This document shows positions 21,275-32,000 of a stretch of 64,000 bases of DNA, one piece after another. A program made the translations under genes and the position numbers. The DNA is taken from positions 124,001-188,000 of the forward strand of contig NZ_JACHCM010000006.1 of NCBI RefSeq assembly GCF_014200755.1. Reading direction: 5' to 3'. The DNA comes from Rhodanobacter sp. ANJX3. GTDB lineage: Bacteria > Pseudomonadota > Gammaproteobacteria > Xanthomonadales > Rhodanobacteraceae. Under the pieces are notes generated by a model that had not been told where the DNA came from, did no database searches, and was given only the letters and a program-made list of their open reading frames with translations. The stretch's first letter is position 1, and each line of letters begins with the position of its first letter.

Positions 21275-22384
21275 ATGAAATGGCATTCTGGCGGGGATTT
21301 TTTTACTTCCCTCTATCCGACGCTGGCGATGCGCACTGCGATGATGAAAACGGCACGGTCCAAGCCGCAAACATTTGATTTTGTCGGCAAGCTCGCAGTG
21401 TCGATGGCTCGTGCGCACACGCTGGAAGAGCTGGTGCGACCCTTGCTGGAAATGCTGGAAGCCGTCACTGGCCTTGAGTCCACCTATCTCACGACCATCG
21501 ATGAAGCTGCGGGCGTTCAGCATGTTCTGTTTGCGCGCAATACGCAGCGCCTGCGAATTCCCGAAGGCATATCGGTTCCTTGGGAATCCACCTTGTGCAA
21601 ACGGGCGCTGGAGGAAGAGTGCTCCTATACCGATGATGTCGCCCTACGCTGGGGCGACCATGACGCAGCTAGGGAGTTGGGCATTTCTACCTATGCCAGC
21701 ACGGCGGTGCGTACCCACGATGGCGCTCTTTACGGCACGCTGTGCGCAGCCAGCGATCGACGCAAGCCCATCGCTGAAGGAGCCGAGCAGGTGCTGCAAA
21801 TGTTCTCGATCCTTATCGCCCAACAGATCGAGCGCGAGAAGCTGGTGCTGGCATTGTTGAAAGCCAACGAAATACTGACCATCAACTCGTTGACGGACGC
21901 CATCACCCAGCTGCCGAATCGACGCGCCTTGATGAGTGAGATGGGGAAACGCATCGCCTCGACGGCGTTGAGCGACCAGGCGTTGATCGTAGCGTTTATC
22001 GACCTGGATCGCTTCAAGGCCGTCAACGACCAATACGGGCACGACACGGGCGACCGTCTTCTTGTCGCTATCGGAGCCCGCATCCAGGGCGCGGTTCGAT
22101 CGAGTGACTTCGTGGCACGCCTCGGCGGCGATGAATTCGTGGTGCTTGCCACGGTCGCCCGCAGCGCTGCGAAAGCCATGGCGAAGCGGCTTGGCGCCAA
22201 GCTTCAGGCCGTGGGCACCGGGCAATTCCATTGGGACGATCAAGTCGTCGATTGCGCCGGCCTAAGCGCCGGCTTGATCATCGCTGCGCCGGATGCCCGG
22301 GATGCGGCAGCCTTACTCGCCCAAGCCGATGCTGCCATGTACGTCGCCAAGCGTGCGCGCAGGGACACCGGCATTCTCCATTAG
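21275..22384 (+). CDS. GAF-GGDEF diguanylate cyclase
   Basis: 369 aa. GAF domain at about residues 40-190, then a GGDEF domain at about 200-366. The active site GGDEF (284-288) is intact, and RSSD (275-278) lies exactly five residues before it, giving a complete RxxD I-site for product inhibition. It should make cyclic-di-GMP in response to a ligand or redox signal bound by the GAF domain. No TM segment, so cytoplasmic. The first 18 residues may not be translated; an alternative ATG lies at 21329. Confidence 0.9.
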   Translation: MKWHSGGDFFTSLYPTLAMRTAMMKTARSKPQTFDFVGKLAVSMARAHTLEELVRPLLEMLEAVTGLESTYLTTIDEAAGVQHVLFARNTQRLRIPEGISVPWESTLCKRALEEECSYTDDVALRWGDHDAARELGISTYASTAVRTHDGALYGTLCAASDRRKPIAEGAEQVLQMFSILIAQQIEREKLVLALLKANEILTINSLTDAITQLPNRRALMSEMGKRIASTALSDQALIVAFIDLDRFKAVNDQYGHDTGDRLLVAIGARIQGAVRSSDFVARLGGDEFVVLATVARSAAKAMAKRLGAKLQAVGTGQFHWDDQVVDCAGLSAGLIIAAPDARDAAALLAQADAAMYVAKRARRDTGILH

Positions 22385-22516
22385 CAGCTTCTCTGGGTAG
22401 CGCACCTCAGTCAAAAGCCGACGGGTGGCGGTGAACCGATGGCGAGTGGATCGTCGCGTGCATATCGCGGAAACCGCGCTCGGCCCTCGATCCACGACGC
22501 GACGGACCCTAGTCAC

Positions 22517-23854
22517 TCAATCGCGCGACTCCAATGCGCGGTTGATCCTGAGAGCAACCAGCGTGCAGGCAGCACCGGATATCAGATAGACGCTGACCGC
22601 GGCGAGTCCGAACTTGACCGATAGGCTCAGGGCCACCAGTGGCGCAAAGGCGGCGCCGATCAGCCAGGCGAAGTCGGAGGTAAGCGCCGCGCCGGTGTAG
22701 CGGAAACGGGCAAGGAAATTCGCCGTCACCGTACCGGAGGCCTGACCGTACGAGATGCCCAGCAGCGCAAAGCCGATCAGGATGAACGCGTCCTGCGCAG
22801 CCGGACCACCGCCGAGCAGCCACGGCGCGAATAGGGCAAAGATGCCGATCACCACTGCCAATGTGCCCAGCGTATTGCGTCGGCCGAAGCGGTCGGCCAG
22901 CATGCCGGAGGCGATGGTGCCCAGCACGCCCAAGGCGCCGCCGATGATCTGCACGATCAGCACGCTGTCGAGCGTTTGCGTGGCATTGAGCGCGATCCAC
23001 GACAGCGGAAACACCGTGACCAGATGGAACAGCGCGTAGCTGGCCAACGCCGCAAAAGCACCGATGAAAAGATTGTAACCCTGCGCCCGCAGCATTTCGG
23101 TAATACCGATCGGCTCCAGATTGCCTTCTTCCAGCAGCTGCGTGTATTCCTCGGTCAGCACCAGCCGCAGACGGGCGAACAGCGCCACCACGTTGATGGC
23201 GAAGGCGACGAAAAACGGATAGCGCCAGCCCCAGTCCATGAAATCGTCGTTGGAGAGATTGCCGTGCAGGAACAGGAACAGCGCGCCGGCGATCATGAAT
23301 CCGATCGGCGCGCCGAGCTGGCCCAGCATCGAGTACCAGCCGCGTTTCGCGGCGGGCGCGTTGAGCGCCAGCAGGGAGGGCAATCCATCCCACGAGCCGC
23401 CGAGAGCGAAGCCCTGCAGCAGCCGAAAGAACGCCAGCAGCACGATAGCGCCGCCGCCGAGCACGCTGTAGCTGGGCAGAAAGGCCATGCCCACGGTCGA
23501 TGTGCCGAGCAGGAACAGCGCCAGAGTGAGCTTGAAGCCGCGGCCCATGCGACGCTGAATATCCATGAACAGCGTGGTGCCGATAGGACGCGCGATAAAG
23601 GCCATCGCGAAAATCGCGAACGACATCAGCGTGCCATCGAGGCGACTGGCAAACGGAAAAAATACCGACGGGAAAACCATCACCGAGGCGATGCCGAAAA
23701 CGAAGAAGTCGAAGTTCTCCGAGGTGCGGCCGATCACGACGCCTACGGCGATTTCGCCAGGGGCCACCTTGGAGTGGCCTGCAGGGACCTCACCGGCGTC
23801 GTAGTCCGCGATAGGAGCGGACGGGTCAGGGTGTTGTTGGAGAATGCTCGACAT
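22517..23854 (-). CDS. MFS transporter, metabolite:H+ symporter (MHS) type
   Basis: 445 aa with twelve TM helices in two halves of six. Between TM2 and TM3 the MHS pattern ARPIGTTLFMDIQRRMGRG is seen, with the equivalent loop GMLADRFGRRNT in the second half. The family imports organic acids, proline/betaine or shikimate; the substrate here is not predictable. The start at 23854 (MSSILQQ) removes 22 non-homologous upstream codons. Divergent from cyoA, sharing 164 bp that hold a palindromic site. Confidence 0.85.
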   Translation of the reverse strand: MSSILQQHPDPSAPIADYDAGEVPAGHSKVAPGEIAVGVVIGRTSENFDFFVFGIASVMVFPSVFFPFASRLDGTLMSFAIFAMAFIARPIGTTLFMDIQRRMGRGFKLTLALFLLGTSTVGMAFLPSYSVLGGGAIVLLAFFRLLQGFALGGSWDGLPSLLALNAPAAKRGWYSMLGQLGAPIGFMIAGALFLFLHGNLSNDDFMDWGWRYPFFVAFAINVVALFARLRLVLTEEYTQLLEEGNLEPIGITEMLRAQGYNLFIGAFAALASYALFHLVTVFPLSWIALNATQTLDSVLIVQIIGGALGVLGTIASGMLADRFGRRNTLGTLAVVIGIFALFAPWLLGGGPAAQDAFILIGFALLGISYGQASGTVTANFLARFRYTGAALTSDFAWLIGAAFAPLVALSLSVKFGLAAVSVYLISGAACTLVALRINRALESRD

Positions 23855-23938
23855 CGGCTTGCTCGGTTCGGGACGTATGTTGCGACAGCGATATACTACG
23901 CTCGTTGCAGAGCATCGCATTCAAGCTGTAGCGCCGCC

Positions 23939-23957
23939 ATAGGACAAAGTGTCCTAT
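23939..23957. promoter_or_regulatory. Perfect inverted repeat, candidate operator
   Basis: ATAGGACA-AAG-TGTCCTAT: two perfect 8-bp arms with a 3-bp centre, between the MHS transporter and cyoA and about 60 bp before the cyoA start. The form fits a dimeric regulator site; it is not an FNR or Fur box. Regulator unknown. Confidence 0.5.
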
Positions 23958-24018
23958 TCCTGCATTGCAGCAACGAGTGTACCTTTTTACGTATCCCCAG
24001 ACAGTTTAGTCCGACGCA

Positions 24019-25083
24019 ATGCCCCTCAAAAAATACCTCCGCGGACTGTTGTTGCTACCCGCCCTCGCCCTGCTGGCGGGCTGCCATGCCGTGCTGCTGC
24101 ATCCCGAAGGCGACATTGCGCTGCAGCAGCGCGATCTGATCATCATCTCGCTGGGACTGATGCTGCTCATCGTCGTCCCGGTCATCGCGCTGACGCTTGT
24201 GTTCGCCTGGCGCTACCGGGCCAAAAACAAGGATGCGTCCTACGATCCCGAATGGCATCACTCGACCATGCTCGAGCTGGTGGTGTGGTCGGCGCCGCTG
24301 CTGATCATCATCGCGCTGGGCGCATTGACCTGGGTCAGCACACACAAGTTGGACCCTTTCCGTTCGCTGGACCGCATTTCGGCGAGCAAGCCGGTGACCA
24401 CCGACGTCAAGCCGCTGACGGTCGAAGTGGTGGCGCTGGACTGGAAATGGCTGTTCTTTTACCCCGAACAGGGCATCGCCACGGTCAACGAGCTGGCTGC
24501 GCCGGTAGATCGGCCGATTCAGTTCAAGATCACCGCCAGCACCGTGATGAACTCGTTCTTCATTCCGTCACTGGCCGGACAGATCTACGCGATGCCGGGC
24601 ATGGAAACCAAGCTCAGCGCCGTGATCAATAAAGCCGGCGTGTACGACGGGTTTTCCGCCAATTTCAGTGGCGATGGGTTCTCCGGCATGCACTTCAAGT
24701 TTCACGGCATGAGCGAACAGGACTTCGATGCCTGGGTTGCCAAGGCTCAAAAAAGTGCCGACAGCCTGGATCGCGACACCTATCTGCGCCTGGCCGAACC
24801 GAGCGAGCGCGAGCCGGTTCACTTCTATTCCAGCGTCGATCCACGTTTGTACGACGCCATCATGATGAACTGTGTCGCCCCCGGACAGTCGTGTGCCGAC
24901 AACATGATGGGCGAACCGTCCCACGGCAAGACGCTCGAAGCGGCGGGCGAACACGCCACCGCTGCCCATAGCGGTTCGGACAGCAGCGACGACGCCATGG
25001 CCGGCATGGATATGTCCAGCATGCACACCGCCAACGAACCGAAAAGCTCACCCGCTCCGGCGCCGGCAGGCAGCCCGCGGTGA
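24019..25083 (+). CDS. cyoA: Cytochrome bo3 ubiquinol oxidase subunit II
   Basis: 354 aa. Lipoprotein signal with lipobox LAGC (Cys22), two TM helices (about 40-62 and 85-108), then a periplasmic cupredoxin-like domain that lacks the Cys/His CuA ligands, as expected for a quinol oxidase. The C-terminal 60 residues are rich in His, Met, Ser and Ala, an unusual extension that might bind copper. First gene of cyoABCD. Confidence 0.95.
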   Translation: MPLKKYLRGLLLLPALALLAGCHAVLLHPEGDIALQQRDLIIISLGLMLLIVVPVIALTLVFAWRYRAKNKDASYDPEWHHSTMLELVVWSAPLLIIIALGALTWVSTHKLDPFRSLDRISASKPVTTDVKPLTVEVVALDWKWLFFYPEQGIATVNELAAPVDRPIQFKITASTVMNSFFIPSLAGQIYAMPGMETKLSAVINKAGVYDGFSANFSGDGFSGMHFKFHGMSEQDFDAWVAKAQKSADSLDRDTYLRLAEPSEREPVHFYSSVDPRLYDAIMMNCVAPGQSCADNMMGEPSHGKTLEAAGEHATAAHSGSDSSDDAMAGMDMSSMHTANEPKSSPAPAPAGSPR

Positions 25084-25140
25084 GCTTCGGCGACCGCGCT
25101 TTTTTATCGCGCGCTTATCCATCGAGCGCCCGTTGTCCTG

Positions 25141-27168
25141 ATGTTTCAAGTTTTGGTGCAGAAGATGTTTGATCACCTCGATCCCGTAAAACTGATTTTC
25201 GGCCGGCTGACCTGGGAGGCGTTGCCCCTGCACGTACCGATCGTGCTGGGCACCATGATCGCCGTCATGCTGGGCGGTTTGGCGCTGGTGGCTGTCATCA
25301 CCTACAACCGCCTGTGGGGCTATCTGTGGCACGAATGGTTCACCAGCATCGACCACAAGAAAATCGGCATCATGTACATCGTGCTGGGTCTGGTGATGCT
25401 GCTGCGCGGCTTCTCCGACGCCATCATGATGCGCGCGCAGCAGGCCATGTCGTTCGGGGCGAACAACGGCTTTCTGCCGCCGGAACACTATGACCAGGTG
25501 TTTACCGCGCACGGCGTGATCATGATCTTCTTCGTGGCGATGCCGCTGATCACCGGCATCATGAATTTCGTGATTCCGCTGCAGATCGGTGCGCGCGACG
25601 TGGCGTTTCCGTTCCTCAACAACTTCAGCTTCTGGATGACCGCAGCCGGCACCGTGCTGGTGATGCTGTCGCTGTTCGTCGGCGAGTTCGCCCGCACCGG
25701 CTGGCTGGCCTATCCGCCGCTGTCGGGGATAGCGGCGAGTCCCGACGTGGGAGTCGACTACTACATCTGGTCCTTGCAGATCGCCGGTGTCGGAACCCTG
25801 CTGTCGGGTATCAACCTGCTGGTCACCATCATCAAGATGCGTGCGCCCGGCATGAGCCTGATGAAGATGCCGATGTTCGTGTGGACCGCACTGTGCACCA
25901 ACGTGCTGATCGTCGCTGCCTTCCCGGTGCTGACCGCGGTGCTGGCGCTGCTCTCGCTGGACCGCTACGTCGGCACCAACTTCTTCACCACCACGCTCGG
26001 TGGCAACGCGATGATGTACGTCAACCTGATCTGGATCTGGGGTCACCCCGAGGTATACATCCTGATTCTGCCGGCGTTCGGCATCTTCTCCGAGGTCACT
26101 TCCACCTTCAGCCGCAAGCGCCTGTTCGGCTACACCTCGATGGTCTACGCCACGATCGTGATCACCGTGCTGGCCTATCTGGTCTGGCTGCATCACTTCT
26201 TTACGATGGGTTCGGGCGCCAGCGTCAACTCGTTCTTCGGCATCACCACGATGATCATCTCGATACCCACGGGTGCGAAGATCTTCAACTGGCTGTTCAC
26301 CATGTACCGCGGACGCATCACCTTCTCGGTGCCGATGCTGTGGACGATCGGCTTCATGGTGACGTTCACCATCGGCGGCATGACCGGCGTGCTGCTGGCG
26401 GTGCCACCGGCGGACTTCGTGCTGCACAACAGCCTGTTCCTGATCGCGCACTTCCACAACGTGATCATCGGCGGCGTGCTGTTCGGTCTGTTTGCCGGCA
26501 TCAACTACTGGTTCCCGAAGGCCTTCGGCTTCAAGCTGGACGAGTTCTGGGGCAAGTGCTCGTTCTGGTTCTGGATCACCGGTTTCTACTTCGCCTTCAT
26601 GCCGCTGTACGTGCTGGGCTTGATGGGCGTGACCCGCCGCCTGAGCCACTTCGACGATCCATCGCTGCAGATCTGGTTCGAGATTGCCGCCTTCGGTGCG
26701 TTCCTGGTGCTGCTGGGCATCGTCTCCATGCTGATCCAGTTCTACGTGAGCTTTCGCCGCCGCGAGCAATTGCGCGACGTCACCGGCGATCCGTGGGACG
26801 GGCGCACGCTGGAATGGGCGACCTCGTCACCGCCGCCGTCGTACAACTTTGCCTTCACCCCGCTGGTGCACGAGGTCGACGCGTGGTGGCAGATGAAGCA
26901 CGCCGGCTACAAGCGTCCGACCGAAGGCTTCATCGCCATCCATATGCCCAAGAACACGGCCGCAGGCATCTTTCTCGGTGGCCTCAGCGCGCTGTTCGGC
27001 TTCGCCATGATCTGGCACATGTGGGCACTGATGATCGTGTCCTTCGTTGCCCTGCTCGCCGTTGCCATTGGCCATACCTTCAACTACAAGCGCGACTTCC
27101 ATATTCCGGCCGACGAAGTCGTCCGTACCGAGGCAGCCCGCACCACGCTGTTAGCCAACCATGTCTGA
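25141..27168 (+). CDS. cyoB: Cytochrome bo3 ubiquinol oxidase subunit I
   Basis: 675 aa catalytic subunit with about fifteen TM helices. Visible ligands: the [15 protein letters not shown]is-Tyr pair of CuB, LHHFF (two further CuB His), and [13 protein letters not shown] with the haem o3 and haem b ligands. It reduces oxygen to water with electrons from ubiquinol and pumps protons. [10 protein letters not shown] near residue 76 is typical. It overlaps cyoC by eight bases. Confidence 0.98.
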   Translation: MFQVLVQKMFDHLDPVKLIFGRLTWEALPLHVPIVLGTMIAVMLGGLALVAVITYNRLWGYLWHEWFTSIDHKKIGIMYIVLGLVMLLRGFSDAIMMRAQQAMSFGANNGFLPPEHYDQVFTAHGVIMIFFVAMPLITGIMNFVIPLQIGARDVAFPFLNNFSFWMTAAGTVLVMLSLFVGEFARTGWLAYPPLSGIAASPDVGVDYYIWSLQIAGVGTLLSGINLLVTIIKMRAPGMSLMKMPMFVWTALCTNVLIVAAFPVLTAVLALLSLDRYVGTNFFTTTLGGNAMMYVNLIWIWGHPEVYILILPAFGIFSEVTSTFSRKRLFGYTSMVYATIVITVLAYLVWLHHFFTMGSGASVNSFFGITTMIISIPTGAKIFNWLFTMYRGRITFSVPMLWTIGFMVTFTIGGMTGVLLAVPPADFVLHNSLFLIAHFHNVIIGGVLFGLFAGINYWFPKAFGFKLDEFWGKCSFWFWITGFYFAFMPLYVLGLMGVTRRLSHFDDPSLQIWFEIAAFGAFLVLLGIVSMLIQFYVSFRRREQLRDVTGDPWDGRTLEWATSSPPPSYNFAFTPLVHEVDAWWQMKHAGYKRPTEGFIAIHMPKNTAAGIFLGGLSALFGFAMIWHMWALMIVSFVALLAVAIGHTFNYKRDFHIPADEVVRTEAARTTLLANHV

Positions 27169-27802
27169 TACCCACGCCCACGCCATCGCCAGCGACGCCC
27201 ATGCTTCGGGGCCGCTGCAGTTTCATCTCACGCACGAACATCATTCGGAGAACGGCACCCTGCTGGGGTTCTGGATGTACCTGATGAGCGACTGTCTGAT
27301 CTTCGCCTGCCTGTTCGCCGTCTACGGCGTGTTGGGCCGCAGCTACGCGGGCGGCCCGTCCGGTGCGGACGTGTTCGAGCTGCCGCTGGTCGCGCTCAAT
27401 ACCTCGATGCTGCTGCTGTCGTCGATCACGTACGGCTTCGGCATTCTGGAAATGCAGCGCAACCGCCTGCGTCCGATGCTCGTATGGCTGGGCATCACCG
27501 GACTGTTCGGCCTGGCGTTCCTCAGCCTGGAGATGTACGAGTTCCTGCATCTGATTCACGAAGGCAACGGCCCGCAGCGCAGCGCGTTCCTGTCGTCGTT
27601 CTTCACCCTGGTCGGCACGCACGGACTGCACGTCACCTTCGGCATCGTCTGGCTGATCACGCTGATGGTGCAGACCGGCAAGCTCGGCCTCACGACGGAA
27701 AACAAGCGCCGGCTGATGTGCCTGTCGATGTTCTGGCACTTCCTCGACGTGGTCTGGATCGGCGTGTTCACCTTTGTCTATCTGATGGGAGTGCTGAAAT
27801 GA
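27161..27802 (+). CDS. cyoC: Cytochrome bo3 ubiquinol oxidase subunit III
   Basis: 213 aa, five TM helices, haem-copper oxidase subunit III family. The N-terminal His-rich segment and [20 protein letters not shown] are typical of CyoC. Stabilises subunit I and its proton pumping. The ATG lies within the last codons of cyoB and its stop overlaps the cyoD start (ATGA), so the subunits are translationally coupled. Confidence 0.96.
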   Translation: MSDTHAHAIASDAHASGPLQFHLTHEHHSENGTLLGFWMYLMSDCLIFACLFAVYGVLGRSYAGGPSGADVFELPLVALNTSMLLLSSITYGFGILEMQRNRLRPMLVWLGITGLFGLAFLSLEMYEFLHLIHEGNGPQRSAFLSSFFTLVGTHGLHVTFGIVWLITLMVQTGKLGLTTENKRRLMCLSMFWHFLDVVWIGVFTFVYLMGVLK

Positions 27803-28209
27803 GCACGCATACCGACCTCATTCCGCAGGAAGGCCACCCGGACAATCACGGGCACAACCATCACGACACCGGTGCCGGCCACAGCACGCTCAAGGGCTAC
27901 ATGACCGGCTTCATCCTGTCGGTCATCCTTACCGCGATTCCGTTCTGGATCGTGATGAGCGGCGGCCTGCACACCTCAGGCATGACCGCGCTGGTGATAC
28001 TGGCGTTCGCTGCCGTGCAGATCGTGGTGCACATGATCTACTTCCTGCACATGAACTCGAAATCCGAGGGTGGCTGGACCTTGCTGGCGCTGATTTTCAC
28101 CATCGTGCTGGTCGTCATCACGCTGAGCGGTTCGATCTGGGTGATGTATCACCTGAATCACAACATGATGCCGTCGATGATGGAACAGCAGATGCAAAAC
28201 ATGCCCTGA
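27799..28209 (+). CDS. cyoD: Cytochrome bo3 ubiquinol oxidase subunit IV
   Basis: 136 aa, three TM helices, with the family block VIVHMIYFLHMNSKSEGGWTL (written here as QIVVHMIYFLHMN). A His-rich N-terminus and a Met-rich C-terminus (MMPSMMEQQMQNMP) are notable. Assists assembly of CuB in subunit I. No cyoE (haem O synthase) follows; SURF1 does. Confidence 0.95.
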   Translation: MSTHTDLIPQEGHPDNHGHNHHDTGAGHSTLKGYMTGFILSVILTAIPFWIVMSGGLHTSGMTALVILAFAAVQIVVHMIYFLHMNSKSEGGWTLLALIFTIVLVVITLSGSIWVMYHLNHNMMPSMMEQQMQNMP

Positions 28210-28238
28210 GCGCGCGTCCTGCGCTCGCATGACTGCCG

Positions 28239-29021
28239 ATGAACGCCACATCCAACGTTGTTGAGCGCGGCCCCCGTAGTGGGGCCGCGCTGTTTTTTCT
28301 GTCCCTGCTTGGGATCATTCTTTTCGTCGGCCTGCTTGGGTTGGGCACGTGGCAGGTGTATCGCCGCGCGTGGAAGCTCGACCTGATCGCCCGGGTCGAC
28401 CAGCGCGTACATGCGCCACCCGTCGCCGCGCCGGCACCGGCGCAATGGCCAACCGTGACCGCCGCCGGCGACGAATACCGGCACGTGCAATTGACGGGTA
28501 GCTTGCTCAACGACCGATCCACGCGCGTGCAGGCAAGTACCGATCTCGGCGTCGGTTTCTGGCTGCTGACTCCACTACAAATGAGCGATGGCAGCGTGGT
28601 GCTGATCAACCGCGGCTTTATTCCGCCCCACTGGAAGCCGGACACGTCGTCCGCCCAGACAAATCCTGTCACGATCACCGGCCTGCTGCGCCTGAGCGAA
28701 CCGCACGGCCGTTTTCTGCGTGCGAACGAGCCTGCGGCCAACCGCTGGTTTTCGCGTGACGTGCAGGCCATCGCCGCAGCTCGCGGCCTCTCGCACGTTG
28801 CGCCCTACTTCGTCGATGCCGACGCCAGTGCCGCCGGCAGCCATGGCAACGATGAACCGGTCGGCGGCCTCACCGTGATCTCGTTCCCCAATAACCACCT
28901 GGTTTACGCGATCACCTGGTACCTGCTGGCGCTGATGGTGGTGCTGGCGGCCCGCCACGTGTGGCGCGAGGAACGGCGGCTTCGCGAACAACATCGTGCA
29001 GCGCGCATCGACGCGCGCTGA
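28239..29021 (+). CDS. SURF1-family oxidase assembly protein
   Basis: 260 aa. N-terminal TM (about 17-38) ending in the SURF1 signature LGLGTWQVYRRAWKLDLI, a large periplasmic domain with GVGFWLLTPLQMSDGSVVLINRGFIP, and a C-terminal TM after FPNNHLVYAITWYLLAL. SURF1 proteins help haem insertion into haem-copper oxidases; here the partner is probably the bo3 oxidase encoded just upstream. An intrinsic terminator-like hairpin lies inside codons 9-20, and no strong ribosome site precedes the ATG, so expression may be attenuated. Convergent with the large fusion gene. Confidence 0.9.
   Translation: MNATSNVVERGPRSGAALFFLSLLGIILFVGLLGLGTWQVYRRAWKLDLIARVDQRVHAPPVAAPAPAQWPTVTAAGDEYRHVQLTGSLLNDRSTRVQASTDLGVGFWLLTPLQMSDGSVVLINRGFIPPHWKPDTSSAQTNPVTITGLLRLSEPHGRFLRANEPAANRWFSRDVQAIAAARGLSHVAPYFVDADASAAGSHGNDEPVGGLTVISFPNNHLVYAITWYLLALMVVLAARHVWREERRLREQHRAARIDAR
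28264..28298 (+). terminator. Terminator/attenuator hairpin inside SURF1 start
   Basis: Eleven-bp stem, mostly G/C (28264-28274 with 28281-28291), 6-nt loop, then G and six T (28293-28298). It would end cyoABCD transcripts, yet it lies within the reading frame of the SURF1 gene. Confidence 0.75.
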
Positions 29022-29038
29022 CGACACAATCACCCGAC

Positions 29039-32000
29039 TCAACTGGCGACGTCAACCTCGGCCATCGCGTGCAGCGTCACCGGCACACCGTTGAGCACCG
29101 CATTGCCGGACAGCGCGTCGACCACCTGATCATCGGTGACGTCGTTGATGCTTACACCCGGACTGGCCTGCGCCGTGCTGATGCGCATGCCGGAACGGTG
29201 ATGCCCCCAGCCGTGCGGCAGGCTGACCACGCCGCGCTTGATCTCGTCGGTGAGCTTGACCGTCACCACGATTTCGCCCTTCGCCGAAGCGAGATGCGCC
29301 GTCTGCCGGTCATGAATACCTAGCGCCGCGGCATCCTGCGGATGCACGAACAGCGCGCAGCGATCGCGCCCTTTCACCAGCCGCTGGCTGTTGTGCATCC
29401 ACGAGTTGTTGGTACGCAGATCGCGGCGGCCGATCAGCACCAGGCCCGGCGCCACCGCATCGGCCGCGTAATGCTGCGCGAGCCGCTGCAGATCCTCGAT
29501 CAGCACCGCGGGCATCAGCTGGATCTTCTTGTCCTTGGTAAACAAGCGCTGCGGCAAGCACGGCTGCAACGGCCCGAGGTCGAGACCATGCGGATGCTTT
29601 TTCAAGGCGGCCAGGGTCAATCCCGTGTTGCCGAAGGGGTTGATGCGCTGCAGTGGATTCAGGCCCTTGCCGTAAGGGCCGCTGCGCAGACCCAGGTCGA
29701 GGATGCGAGCCGGCGTGAGCCAGCGGCTGACACGCTCGGACGCACGCTGTTTCAACCGTTTGCCCAAAGGCGCGTGCTTCGTCTTCAGGCGCTGCATGCG
29801 CGTGGTTAGCTCGCTGAAAATCTGCCAGTCCGAGCGCGCGCCCTCGGCGTGTTCGAACAGCGGGCCGGTGTATTTGGCCACGTTGCGCACGGCCAGCAGG
29901 TTGAACACCAGGTCGTACTGCTCGTGCTCCAGCGGCCCCGTCGGCGGCAGCAGAATATGCGCATGCCGGGTGGTTTCGTTGAGATAGAAATCCACCGCCA
30001 CCATGAAATCCAGCTGCGCCAGCGCCTCGTCCACCTGGCGACCGTTAGGCGAGGAAAGCACCGGATTCCCGGCGACGCTGACGAAGGCGCGCACCTGGCC
30101 TTCGCCCGGCGTGAGGATCTCTTCCGCCAGAATCGAGGTCGGCAGCTCGCGGCTGAATTCCGGCAGCTTGCGCACACGGCTCTGATAGCGATTGAAACCG
30201 CCACGGCCCGAACTCTTCAGCAGATCGACCGCGGGCGTGGTGAACATCATGCCGCCGGCGCGATCGAGATTGCCGGTGAGAATATTGAGCAGCTGGATCA
30301 GCCAGTGGTTGAGCGTGCCGAAGCTCTGCGTCGACACGCCCATACGCCCGTAGCAGACGGCGGTTTTCGCGCCGGCAAATGCCACCGCGATGCGTTCGAT
30401 ATTGGCCGCGGCGATGCCGGTCAGTTCACTGATGCGATCCAGCGGCAGCACGTTGAGCAGCTTGGGCAACTCATTCCAACCGACTACCAGATCGGCCAGC
30501 CGCTCCGGCTTGGTCAGTCGCCTGTCGATAATGATCTGCAGCAGGCCGAGCAGAAACAGCGCGTCGGTGCCGGGCTGGATGAACTGGTGCTCGCTGACGT
30601 AATGCGCGGTCTCGCTGCGGCGCGGATCGATCAGCACGATACGCCCACCGCGCTTTGTAATGCCCTGCAGGCGACCCAGCACGTCGCCGGCCGACATCAG
30701 GCTGCCGTTGGACGCTGCCGGATTGGCGCCGAGCATCAGCATGTAGTCGGTGCGGTCGATATCCGGAATGGTGAACAGCTGGCTATGCCCGTACATCAGA
30801 TACGAGACCAGCTGATGCGGCATCTGATCGAGGCTGGAGGCAGAGAAAACATTGCGCGTGCGCAGCTGCCCGCGAAACGTCGGCAGCGTCAGCATCAGGC
30901 CGAGATTGTGTGCGGTCGGGTTGCCCCAGTAAGCCGCGACGGCATCGTTGCCGTGCTGCTTCTGGATGGCGACCAGTCGGGTGGCCACTTCGTCCAGCGC
31001 GTCGTCCCAGGAGATCGGCAGCCAGGTGTCGCCCACGCGCTTCATCGGCGTGCGGATGCGCTCCGGATCGTTGTGCAGATCCTGCAGCGCGTAACCCTTG
31101 GGGCAGATATGCCCGCGGCTGTGCGGATCGTCCGGGTCACCGGCGATCGACACGATACGCTGGCCGTCCAGTTCGATCTTGATCCCGCACATCGCTTCGC
31201 ACAGCGTGCAGGTGCGGTAGTGCACTTTGAGGCTGGCCTTCGGTGCATCGGCAGCGGTGCCCGCAGCGATATCCGGCGCTTTTGCCGATGCACCAGTGAC
31301 GTTCGGCGCCGCGGCGGTCGGTGTGCGCCCGCGACGAATCACCTCGAGCATCGTTGCCACGCCAACCTCTTTCCGACGCGGCCGTCTCTGCGCCTCACCC
31401 TGCTCGCGCTCATGCCGATCGAGCAAACGCCAGTCATCAAAGCTGACGACATCGACGCCGCGCTCGGTGAGCAGTGCAAGCATATCCGCCTGAGTGGCCG
31501 CGGCCGATGACGGTATCGCCGCCATATCCGCCGTGATGTGCCGCACCGTCTGTGCCGCGCACTGGCGATTGCTGCCGATCACCCCACTGGCGCCGCGCTT
31601 GATCCAGCCCACGGCGTATTCCCGGTTTTGCACGTCACCAGGTTCGGAAAGCACCCGACCCTCACGATGGGTAATCACCGAACGCTCCGCATCGAACGCG
31701 ACGCCATCCAGCGCCACGCCCTGATAGCCGGTCGCGTTGATCACCAGATCGGCCGACAGCTGCAGACGCTCATTCGTGGCGCGCGCCACGACCGAACCAT
31801 CCTGATGTCGCTGCAGCGTATTGATGACGCCACGTATCGACGCCACGCGCCCATCGACACCATCGAATGCTTCCGGCGATGTCTTGAACACCAATCGGAT
31901 GACGCGATCCCCGTCGACGGTTCGCGCCTGCGCCTCACGCAATAGCGCCACGTTCTGGCGGGCCTCGCTGTTCAGCGGTGTATCGAGATCGGCCGCACTG

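Noticed and set aside
25048-26769. Minus-strand open frame of 573 codons opposite cyoB
   Set aside because: Composition dominated by His, Gln, Asp and Arg, typical of antisense of a GC-rich membrane-protein gene; cyoB is certain.
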